From contig DXTB01000002.1 in NCBI GenBank assembly GCA_019410105.1, positions 1 through 64,000 on the forward strand: a stretch of DNA of 64,000 bases. Direction: 5' to 3'. This DNA comes from Clostridiales bacterium (GTDB taxonomy: Bacteria; Bacillota_A; Clostridia; Oscillospirales; Oscillospiraceae). This document shows, in pieces, positions 50,905 through 58,060 of this stretch. The translations under genes and the position numbers were made by a program. A model generated the notes under the pieces. That model did no database searches. It was not told the origin of the DNA and saw nothing but the letters and a program-made list of their open reading frames with translations. Each line of letters starts with the position of its first letter. The stretch's first letter is position 1.

Positions 50905-51957
50905 TCAGCAGGATTGCAGCAGTTCCAGCGGGACGCCGTACCTGGCGGCCAGATCCGCGAAGTCCTGCTCAATGGCGGGGCTGATGTCGATACCCTCCCG
51001 CTCCGCCTGCCGGGTCAGATGGAACTCGATCTCCCCGGGGATCATGATCTCCCGGAAGCCCGGTGCCGTGGGGGCGGCCTTCAGCTCATCATACATGGCG
51101 TCGGTCCGGGCTTTGAAGGTTTCCAGATCCACGAATCTGCCGATGTCGATGGCGCCCATGAAGTACCCCACACCGGAGGGCTCCTTGGGATCCTCGAACA
51201 TCCGGGGGATTTGGCGGCTGTTGTTGCCACCGCAGAGGCAGCAGCAGATCACGTCGATAATCAGGGCCAGGGCGTAGCCTTTGGCGCCGCCCAGGGGTGT
51301 CAGGGCACCCTTGTTGGCTACAGCGGGGTCTGTGGTGGGGCTGCCGTCCGGAGCCAGGGCCCAGTTGTCGGGAATGGACTTGCCCTCCTTCAGGGCCAGA
51401 GCGATCTTGCCCTTGGCCACGGTACTGGTGGCCATGTCCAGCACCAGATCCGGGTACTTGCCGGAGGGCACCGCCACCGTCAGGGGATTGGTGCCCAACA
51501 TGGCGGTGGCACCGCCGAAGGGAGCCACCAGGGCGGGGGAGTTGCAGATGTTGAAGCCGATCATGCCCTCTGCCGCGGCCTGCATGGCGTAGAAGCCGCC
51601 GAAGCCGTAGTGAGAGGCATGATTTACGGTGCAAAAGCTGACACCGTATTCCTTGGCTCGCCGGATGCACGCCTGCATGGCGGCAGTGCCGATGGTGGAG
51701 CCCATGCCGTTGTTTCCGTCCATAGAGAACACGGCACCACTGTCCATGGTGATGGTGGGCTGGGCGGTGGCGGAGGTGCACCCCCGCTCGATGCGGGTCA
51801 CATAACCGCTCAGGCGGGTCATGCCGTGGGAGCGGACGCCCCGCATGTCGCTGAACAGCAGGTTCTTCAGCAGCGTCTCGGCGTCCTGGTGGGACATACC
51901 TGCCTTCTCCGCCACCTGAATGCCGAACTGCCGCAGGGATTCGACTGTGTATTTCAT
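50905..51957 (-). CDS. Malate/L-lactate/ureidoglycolate dehydrogenase family (Ldh_2)
   Basis: A 350-residue NAD(P)-dependent oxidoreductase: VRSHGMTRLSGY with the catalytic His, VNHASHYGFGGFYA, FGTNPLTVAVP-like AMLGTNPLTVAVPSG, MATSTVAKGKIALA and LTPLGGAKGYALALIIDV. The family includes (R)-sulfolactate dehydrogenase ComC, ureidoglycolate dehydrogenase and 2,3-diketogulonate reductase. Its stereochemistry is generally opposite to that of the D-isomer family, so with the two neighbours it could racemise a 2-hydroxyacid through its oxoacid. A cysteine-rich insert (VICCCLCGGNN) is unusual. AAAGAGGT precedes the ATG. Confidence 0.9.
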   Translation of the reverse strand: MKYTVESLRQFGIQVAEKAGMSHQDAETLLKNLLFSDMRGVRSHGMTRLSGYVTRIERGCTSATAQPTITMDSGAVFSMDGNNGMGSTIGTAAMQACIRRAKEYGVSFCTVNHASHYGFGGFYAMQAAAEGMIGFNICNSPALVAPFGGATAMLGTNPLTVAVPSGKYPDLVLDMATSTVAKGKIALALKEGKSIPDNWALAPDGSPTTDPAVANKGALTPLGGAKGYALALIIDVICCCLCGGNNSRQIPRMFEDPKEPSGVGYFMGAIDIGRFVDLETFKARTDAMYDELKAAPTAPGFREIMIPGEIEFHLTRQAEREGIDISPAIEQDFADLAARYGVPLELLQSC

Positions 51958-51972
51958 GGGAAAGACCTCTTT

Positions 51973-52713
51973 CTACAGATGTTCTTGCTTCGGCGCAATG
52001 GCCGCCCGGCGGCGCTGCATCTCGCCCCGCCAGGCCATGATCTCTTTAGCGGTGACCCTCTCACCCCGGGCGATAGCGGCTTGACAGGGCCCCTTCAAAG
52101 CTTCCTCGGCGTCCATGGCCCGGACGCAGGCCTCTGCCAGCTGCCCGGCGATCTCCTGGGGGATGACGATGGCGCCGTGGGCATCCGCATGGATCAGGTC
52201 GCCGGGGCGGACCGTCATGCCGCAGATGTCCACCGCTGTGCCGGCCTCTACCATGTGGATGTAGGCGTGGGAGATCAGCACCTCCTTGGAGAACAGGTAG
52301 AACCCGACCCTCTTTACTTCCTCGATGTCCCGGACGCCGCCGTCGGTGATGACGCCGATGCAGCCCAGGGCCCGGTGGACCGTGGCCTGTACGTCACCCC
52401 AAAAGGAGCCCACCGGCACCCGGTCCAGGTCTTGAATGGCTGCCACCATGGGCAGGTCGAAGTCCTCATACTGGCGGTAATATGCCTCCATCACCGCGCT
52501 GTGGGCCGGCGTGGCCGGCTGCCGGGCGGAGATGACGCCGGTGCGGGCATAGCCCACCATGGGTTTGTCGCTCATGGCGGCGCGCATCCGAAGCTCCGGC
52601 CGGGTGAAGCCCTCGGTCCGGCCCCGGACACCAAAGCCCTCGATGGCGTTGCAGATGGTGGGGGTGTCAAACTGGGCCAGGGCGTCCAGCTGTTCCTGTG
52701 TCAGAAACGCCAT
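51973..52713 (-). CDS. RraA-family protein (4-hydroxy-4-methyl-2-oxoglutarate aldolase-like)
   Basis: A 246-residue RraA-fold protein. It has FDTPTICNAIEGF at the N-terminus, VGSFWGDVQATVHRALGCIGVITDGGVRDIEEV and GMTVRPGDLIHADAHGAIVIPQEI. Enzymes of this fold cleave 4-hydroxy-4-methyl-2-oxoglutarate-type substrates to pyruvate and decarboxylate oxaloacetate with a divalent metal; the GD...R-D metal site (GGVRDIEE) is present. A catalytic rather than RNase-inhibitor role is likely from context. Starts one base after the aldolase stop. Confidence 0.85.
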   Translation of the reverse strand: MAFLTQEQLDALAQFDTPTICNAIEGFGVRGRTEGFTRPELRMRAAMSDKPMVGYARTGVISARQPATPAHSAVMEAYYRQYEDFDLPMVAAIQDLDRVPVGSFWGDVQATVHRALGCIGVITDGGVRDIEEVKRVGFYLFSKEVLISHAYIHMVEAGTAVDICGMTVRPGDLIHADAHGAIVIPQEIAGQLAEACVRAMDAEEALKGPCQAAIARGERVTAKEIMAWRGEMQRRRAAIAPKQEHL

Positions 52714-52714
52714 C

Positions 52715-53518
52715 TCAGTACGCCCTTCCCAGCTGGTCCAGCACGGCGTGGGAGGTCTGCATCACGTTCTTGGCGCCGCTGACGATGTAGTTGAAGTCAA
52801 AGTTCATGCACATATAGTTGACACCACGGCGTATCCAGTCGGTGACGAACTTCTCGCTGCAGGCGCCGGAGACGCCGAAGAGCTTGCCGGTGCCGGCCAG
52901 GGCCTGGCCGATCTTGTCAAATTGCTCCTGCACCTCCGGGTCGTTAACGGTGTAGGTGCGCTCCGGGGTGTTCATGCTCATGGTGAAGTCGTTGGGTCCC
53001 ACCACGAAGCCGCTGATGCCGGGGAGTTTGGCAATCTCCGGCAGGTCCTTTACCACGTCAATGTGCTCGATCTGTACAATGGTGAGGATATATTTGTCCG
53101 TGTCGGCCACATACGCATTCTTGTCCCAGATGCCGTAGTTGACTGCCCGGCGGGTGCCCATGCCCCGGATGCCGTCAGGGGGGTAGTGGGTGGCGGCGGC
53201 GGCCTGCTTGGCCTCTTCCAGCGAACAGACCATGGGCACCACGATGCCGTCCGCCCCCATGTCCAGGATGGCCTTGATGATGACGGGATCGTTCCAGGGC
53301 ACCCGGACGATGCCGGCGGCGCCGGCGGCCCGGCAGGCCATCAGATGGTTCTGGATATCCTTGCGGTCGATGGCGCTGTGTTCGCCGTCGATCCAGATGA
53401 AGTCGAAGCCGCAGCCGGCGATCATCTCGGTGACGAAGGGGCTGTCAAAGCCCACGTGGGACCCGATGGCCAGCTTGCCGGCGGCCACTTTGTCGGTGAT
53501 CTTGTGCGCATTATACAT
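52715..53518 (-). CDS. HpcH/HpaI-type aldolase
   Basis: A 267-residue class II pyruvate aldolase. Metal and catalytic residues appear in FDFIWIDGEHSAID, MVCSLEEAKQA, YPPDGIRGMGTR and VQIEHIDVV ... GPNDFTMSM. The family splits 4-hydroxy-2-oxoacids into pyruvate and an aldehyde (HpaI, GarL, YfaU). The start at 53518 has AAAGGAGG; a longer frame to 53611 crosses a terminator. With glycerate kinase in the cluster, a GarL-like reaction giving a C3 semialdehyde is attractive but inferred. Confidence 0.88.
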   Translation of the reverse strand: MYNAHKITDKVAAGKLAIGSHVGFDSPFVTEMIAGCGFDFIWIDGEHSAIDRKDIQNHLMACRAAGAAGIVRVPWNDPVIIKAILDMGADGIVVPMVCSLEEAKQAAAATHYPPDGIRGMGTRRAVNYGIWDKNAYVADTDKYILTIVQIEHIDVVKDLPEIAKLPGISGFVVGPNDFTMSMNTPERTYTVNDPEVQEQFDKIGQALAGTGKLFGVSGACSEKFVTDWIRRGVNYMCMNFDFNYIVSGAKNVMQTSHAVLDQLGRAY

Positions 53519-53549
53519 GGGAAATTCCTCCTTTAGTAATACATGAGGG

Positions 53550-53592
53550 CAAAAAGACGGCAGGTCCGGCCGGTGACCAGCCAGACCTGCCG
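53550..53592 (-). terminator. Terminator between tctC and the aldolase
   Basis: On the minus strand a 13-bp stem CGGCAGGTCTGGC (53592-53580) with its partner (53570-53558, one G-U), followed by TCTTTTTG. It lies inside the cluster, so the four transport-proximal genes may be more strongly expressed than the enzymes downstream, or the downstream genes may have another promoter. Confidence 0.75.
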
Positions 53593-53617
53593 CTGTGAGG
53601 ACGCTGGTCAATGGAGA

Positions 53618-54622
53618 TTACTTGAAGTAGTCGGCATAGGCCATCATCTTCTCGTTCTCTTCCTGAATGTAGGCAATAGACTCCTCGGTGTCGAGGAAAT
53701 AGGGAGTCTGGTTGTAGGCGGTCTTGATCTCCTCGGCATACTCCGGCATCTCAGAGATTTCTTTGAACGCCTGGGCAAATTTCTGGCAGATGGCAGGATC
53801 GGTCCCCTTGGGGAACATGACATAGTACATCAGATCGTAGGAGAGATTCACACCCTGTTCCAGACAGGTGGGCACGTCGGGCAGGTAGTCCAGCCGCTCG
53901 GAGGTCGTGACTGCCAGATACTTAAAATCACCGGAGGTCACATAATCCTGTACGGTTCCGATGGGATTGATAATAACATCCAACTGGCCGCCCAGAAGAT
54001 TCGCAACACGTTCTGCAGAGGATGAGGCATTGACGATATTCAGCTGCGCATCTTCCTCCACATTCAGTACGACGGATGCCCAGTGAGAGGTGGCTCCAGT
54101 GTTGGCGGCGATTTTCACGGTCTGGGGATTGGCCTGGGAATATGCAATCAGCTCCTCCATGGTGTCATAAGGAGCGTCAGCCCGCACGACCACGGCCTCG
54201 CCGGAACTCTTTCCCACCACAGCCACGGTCTCAAATGCCTCGGAACCGTAGTCGGCAATGCCGGTGGCCTGGTTGATATTCAGGCAGGTGTGATAAAACA
54301 GGCAGGTATAACCGTCGGGAGAGGCGTTCTTGACTTCCTCGGAACCCAGCGCTCCGCCATTGCCGGTGATATTGGTGACGACTACGGTCTCACCCAACAC
54401 ATCCTCCAGATATTTTGCATATGTGCGGGCATTAAAGTCAGTGTCGCCCCCGGCGCCCATGGGAACGATCATGTTGATGGATTTGGTGGGCCAGTCAGTG
54501 CCGCCATCCTCCGAAGAGGCATCATCGGCCGGGGTATCCGGGCTGTTGCCGCAGCCAGCCAGCAGGCTGCACATCATTACGGTTGCACAAAACAGAGAGA
54601 ACAATTTCTTCCAGGTTTTCAT
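53618..54622 (-). CDS. tctC: Tripartite tricarboxylate transporter substrate-binding lipoprotein (TctC/Bug family)
   Basis: A 334-residue lipoprotein: LLAGC lipobox (Cys25), Asp-rich linker, then PTKSINMIVPMGAGGDTDFNAR, the Bug-fold carboxylate-binding loop, and GGALGSEEVKNASPDGYT. It brings a carboxylate to the TctAB permease. AAAGGAAG precedes the ATG. Confidence 0.93.
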   Translation of the reverse strand: MKTWKKLFSLFCATVMMCSLLAGCGNSPDTPADDASSEDGGTDWPTKSINMIVPMGAGGDTDFNARTYAKYLEDVLGETVVVTNITGNGGALGSEEVKNASPDGYTCLFYHTCLNINQATGIADYGSEAFETVAVVGKSSGEAVVVRADAPYDTMEELIAYSQANPQTVKIAANTGATSHWASVVLNVEEDAQLNIVNASSSAERVANLLGGQLDVIINPIGTVQDYVTSGDFKYLAVTTSERLDYLPDVPTCLEQGVNLSYDLMYYVMFPKGTDPAICQKFAQAFKEISEMPEYAEEIKTAYNQTPYFLDTEESIAYIQEENEKMMAYADYFK

Positions 54623-54682
54623 GTTGAATCTTCCTTTCTTGTCATGTTTAACAGCGTCTGCTGTGGTGCACGGTTGGATTCC

Positions 54683-56185
54683 TCAGGCAGTTGCCTTTTT
54701 ACGGTCATTTAGCTGCTTGCGAATCGTCAGAACGATGGAGATGGCAGCCGCCACCAGGAACACACAGGAAATGGGGGATGTCACAAATGTAGAGATGTCA
54801 CCGTTAGAATACATCAGCGCCCGGCGCAGGTTGGTCTCAATGGTCTCTCCCAGCACAAAGCTCATAATCATAGGCGCCAGAGGAATGTCGAATTTGCTCA
54901 TGGCATAGCCTACCAGACCGAAGAAAATGATGGACCAGCAGTCGAACAGCCGGTTATTGAGTGCGAAGGCACCGACTACGCACAACACGATGATAATGGG
55001 CATCAAATAGTATTTGGGCACCTTTAAAACCTTTGCAAACAGCCGCAGGCCAAACATCTGGACAAGGATCATCAGAATGGAGGCAACCACCATGGCGGCA
55101 AACACGCCGTATACCACATCGGGGTGGGTGGTGAACAGCAGGGGACCGGGCTGGACACCGTGGACGATCAGACCACCAAGCAGCATAGCCGTAGCTGCAT
55201 CACCCGGAATGCCCAAGGTGAGCAAAGGAATCATGGCCCCGCCGATGGTGGCGTTATTGGCGGACTCGGAGGCGACTACGCCGTCAATAATGCCGGTTCC
55301 AAATTTCTCCGGGGTTTTGGATTTGTTTTTAATCACTGTGTATGCCAACAGATTGGATGTGGCACCACCGATGCCGGGCAAAACACCAATGCCGGTGCCA
55401 ATCAGCGCGGAAATCAGGAAATTCCATTTCTGGCTCAAAAATTCTTTTAGGGTGAAGCCGAATCCCTTGCCGGAGAACTGCATCACTTGGCCGGAGCCAG
55501 CAGCGAGAGCCTTTTTGTTCGCGGCAGTGCTGAGGATTTCTGAAATGGCATAGAGGCCCACCAGCACGGTCAGAATGTCGAAGCCTCCGCGGAGACCGGA
55601 AAAGCCGAAGGTATAACGGCTGACGGCATCAATTGGGGCTGCGCCTACGGTGATGAACATAATGCCTAGAGCCGCAGAGATCAGCCCCTTAATCAAAGAT
55701 TTCCCTGCCAAGCTGGCAATCAGGGTCAGGGCGAATACCGAAACAGAGAAATACTCCGCAGGCCCGAATTTTAGAGCGAAATTAGCAATGATTGGGGAGA
55801 CAAATACGAGGATCAGAATGCCGAAAATCGTGCCCAGAAAAGAGAACACCGTGCCCACACCCAGAGCCTTGTAGGCCTGCCCTTTTCTGGCCAGCGGAGT
55901 TCCGTCAAAACAGGTGGCCACAGAGGCCGGTGTGCCGGGAATGTTGATCAGGATGGCTGCAATCAGACCACCGGACACGGCACCAATATAAATTGCCATC
56001 AGCAGCGCCATGCCTTTGATGGGCCCAAGACTGTATGTAACCGGCAGAAACAGCGCAATGCCGGTCACTGCGGTCAAACCGGGAACGGAGCCGAAAATAA
56101 TGCCCACAATGACACCGAGAATCATCAACGCCAGCGTATCCGGTGTTGCGATTGCTGCGATGCCGTCGATAAAAAGATCTAACAT
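54683..56185 (-). CDS. tctA: Tripartite tricarboxylate transporter large permease TctA
   Basis: A 500-residue protein with about twelve helices. Typical features are GVIVGIIFGSVPGLTAVTGIALFLPVTY, NIPGTPASVATCFDGTPLARKGQA and GIGVLPGIGGATSNLLAY. It is the Na+-driven transport subunit. GAGGAGG precedes the ATG. Base composition is somewhat less GC-rich than the flanking enzymes. Confidence 0.95.
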   Translation of the reverse strand: MLDLFIDGIAAIATPDTLALMILGVIVGIIFGSVPGLTAVTGIALFLPVTYSLGPIKGMALLMAIYIGAVSGGLIAAILINIPGTPASVATCFDGTPLARKGQAYKALGVGTVFSFLGTIFGILILVFVSPIIANFALKFGPAEYFSVSVFALTLIASLAGKSLIKGLISAALGIMFITVGAAPIDAVSRYTFGFSGLRGGFDILTVLVGLYAISEILSTAANKKALAAGSGQVMQFSGKGFGFTLKEFLSQKWNFLISALIGTGIGVLPGIGGATSNLLAYTVIKNKSKTPEKFGTGIIDGVVASESANNATIGGAMIPLLTLGIPGDAATAMLLGGLIVHGVQPGPLLFTTHPDVVYGVFAAMVVASILMILVQMFGLRLFAKVLKVPKYYLMPIIIVLCVVGAFALNNRLFDCWSIIFFGLVGYAMSKFDIPLAPMIMSFVLGETIETNLRRALMYSNGDISTFVTSPISCVFLVAAAISIVLTIRKQLNDRKKATA

Positions 56186-56199
56186 GTGATGTCCTCCTC

Positions 56200-56748
56200 T
56201 TATCCGAGAATACCGGCCGGCAGGACCATATCCAGACCGTACACAAACAGGTAATAGACACCGATGGCCACGATAACAGAGAGGATGACAATCACAGGCA
56301 GTTTCCGCTTCTGCTTCGGTGTCAGCAGCATCATCGTGGCAAACAGGAACAGGGCCGAGGAGATGAGAAAGCCCAGCACAGACATCAACGCCATGTACAC
56401 AATCAGAATCGCGAATATGGCAATCAGTGCCTTGGTGTCGGCGTTGCGGTTGGCAGCGTCATCGTCCCAGTCCTCCACCTTGAACGTGCCGTCTTCCTCT
56501 GTCGGCTTCGCAGAGGGAGCTGCAGGGGGCGGGTTTTTGCCGGCCCTCAAAGAAAAGACCAGCTGCAAAACACTGAGAACAGTCATTAGAGCGCCGATCA
56601 CCTTGGGAACAAAAGAGGAATCCACCACGGAGGAGCCGCCATAGGCGTCATAGCTGGGAATTGTAAAAGCCAGCGCGAAGTACGCGACACCTACTATCAG
56701 AAAAATTACGCCAACCAGAAGCTCTTTGTTGCGAATCGTTTTTTTCAT
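56200..56748 (-). CDS. tctB: Tripartite tricarboxylate transporter small permease TctB
   Basis: A 182-residue membrane protein with four helices. The N-terminal helix is followed by a soluble acidic loop (EEDGTFKVEDWDDDAANRN) and LLTPKQKRKLP near the C-terminus. Between the dehydrogenase and tctA, it completes the TctABC system. ATG 56748 is preferred over the TTG one codon upstream, with AGAGGTG at eight bases. Confidence 0.9.
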   Translation of the reverse strand: MKKTIRNKELLVGVIFLIVGVAYFALAFTIPSYDAYGGSSVVDSSFVPKVIGALMTVLSVLQLVFSLRAGKNPPPAAPSAKPTEEDGTFKVEDWDDDAANRNADTKALIAIFAILIVYMALMSVLGFLISSALFLFATMMLLTPKQKRKLPVIVILSVIVAIGVYYLFVYGLDMVLPAGILG

Positions 56749-56771
56749 CAACTCTCACCTCTGAAATCGCA

Positions 56772-57740
56772 TCATGTTCTCGGCTCCTTGGGCACCACCA
56801 CGGGCCAGGAAGGCTGGCGGCCGGAGAGCACTTCGTCGATGCCCATAGCGGCGTGGAGGCCCATGCGGTCCGTGGTCTCCAGCGTCAGAGCCGCGTTGTG
56901 GGGCGTGACCGTCACGTTGGGCAGCTGGAAGAGCGGATCGTCCGGGCTGGGGGGTTCGGTTTGGAACACGTCCAGCCCCGCGCCGGCAATGGCGCCGTTC
57001 TGCAGGGCCTCCGCCAGATCCGCCTCCCGGATCAGGTCGCCCCGGGCCGCGTTGATCAGATAGGCCGTGGGCTTCATCATCCCGATCAAACGGCGGTCCA
57101 CGCTGTTGCGGGTCTCCGGGGTGGAGGGCATGTGGATGGAGACGATGTCGCTGCCGGCGAAGATCTCCTCCATGGTCTCACGGCGGCCCACCTCCGGGTC
57201 CCAGCGGTCTGCAGGAAGGAAGGGATCATAGCCGATCACCTCCATGCCGAAGCCGTTGATGGCCTTCTTCGCCACCATGTGGCCGATCTTGCCCAGGCCC
57301 AGCAGCCCCAGGGTCTTTCCCTCCAGATCCATGCCCTTGACCCGGTTGCGGATGTCGTAGTCGCCGCGTCTGGCCGCCCGGTCAAAGAAGACCAGCTTCT
57401 TGGCGCAGGCCAGGATCAGCATCATGGTGTGCTCCGCCACCGCCACGGTATTGCTCAGGGGACCGTTGGTGACCCAGATGTTCAGCTCCCTAGCCGCGTC
57501 CAGGTCGATCTTATCCAGCCCCACCCCGTGCTTGCTGATGACCTTCAGGCGGGGGGCGGCCTCCATGATGGCACGGGTGATATGCTCATTCCGGGCCAGC
57601 AGGGCATCACAGTCTGCCACATCCTCCAAAATCGTCTGCTCGTCTGTCCCACGGCCCATTTTTATGGTATAGCCCTTTTCGGCGAGATAGTCTTTTCCGG
57701 GCTGAGAAATGTCCGAAGGGATCAGAACTTTCTTTTCCAT
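56772..57740 (-). CDS. D-2-hydroxyacid dehydrogenase (phosphoglycerate dehydrogenase-like)
   Basis: A 322-residue NAD-dependent enzyme: GLLGLGKIGHMVAKKA for NAD, Arg in INAARGDLIREADL, Glu in QTEPPSPDDPLF and His in TPHNAALTLETTDRM. It is the first gene after the sigma-54 promoter, hence probably the first oxidative step on the imported acid. The ATG at 57740 has AGAGGA ten bases upstream; a GTG at 57749 is too close to that site. Confidence 0.9.
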   Translation of the reverse strand: MEKKVLIPSDISQPGKDYLAEKGYTIKMGRGTDEQTILEDVADCDALLARNEHITRAIMEAAPRLKVISKHGVGLDKIDLDAARELNIWVTNGPLSNTVAVAEHTMMLILACAKKLVFFDRAARRGDYDIRNRVKGMDLEGKTLGLLGLGKIGHMVAKKAINGFGMEVIGYDPFLPADRWDPEVGRRETMEEIFAGSDIVSIHMPSTPETRNSVDRRLIGMMKPTAYLINAARGDLIREADLAEALQNGAIAGAGLDVFQTEPPSPDDPLFQLPNVTVTPHNAALTLETTDRMGLHAAMGIDEVLSGRQPSWPVVVPKEPRT

Positions 57741-57782
57741 TCTTGTCACGTCCTCTCTGTTGGTTGTTCGCCTTATTATAAA

Positions 57783-57796
57783 GCAATCTCTGTGCC
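57783..57796 (-). promoter_or_regulatory. Sigma-54 (-24/-12) promoter of the hydroxyacid cluster
   Basis: On the minus strand TTGGCACAGAGATTGCTTT: GG (57796-57795), ten bases, GC (57784-57783). This matches the consensus TGGCAC-N5-TTGCW completely. The start would lie near 57772, about 30 bases before the first gene. The divergent gene encodes a sigma-54 activator. Confidence 0.9.
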
Positions 57797-57935
57797 AATT
57801 TTGGAAAAATCAATGTTTTTGGATGCCACAAAATTTTTGCTGAAACTCCGTTGAGCGGTTTTTCAGATTTTCACAAAAGTGTCTCCAAAATTTTGCAGCC
57901 TCAATTGGTTGTTTTCACCGGAGAGTGTTTTATTC

Positions 57936-57982
57936 GTTCAAAATAGTGTTTTAACTGTTCTAAATCGTCTCAAATAGAACAG
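57936..57982. promoter_or_regulatory. Two adjacent inverted repeats, likely enhancer of the sigma-54 activator
   Basis: CTGTTCTA (57955-57962) and TAGAACAG (57975-57982) form a perfect inverted repeat with 12 bases between. Touching it is a second, imperfect one, GTTCAAAATAGTGTTTTAAC (57936-57955). Both lie about 150-200 bases upstream of the -24/-12 promoter, the usual enhancer distance, and directly before the activator's own -35, so autoregulation is likely. Confidence 0.65.
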
Positions 57983-57990
57983 ACGGCGGC

Positions 57991-58019
57991 TTGACGTAAA
58001 AAGCGGCTTTTGCTATGAT
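57991..58019 (+). promoter_or_regulatory. Sigma-A promoter of the activator gene
   Basis: TTGACG (57991-57996) and TATGAT (58014-58019), 17-base spacing, with TG one base before the -10. Confidence 0.8.
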
Positions 58020-58060
58020 GGGCAAAGAAGCACACCGATTTTTGGGAACAGGAGGCTGCT

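Noticed and set aside
50809..52782. 657-codon plus-strand frame opposite the dehydrogenase and RraA-like genes
   Set aside because: Shadow of two genes with recognisable motifs and ribosome binding sites.
53519..53611. Longer N-terminus of the HpaI-type aldolase
   Set aside because: It would be encoded by the terminator hairpin, and AAAGGAGG fits ATG 53518.
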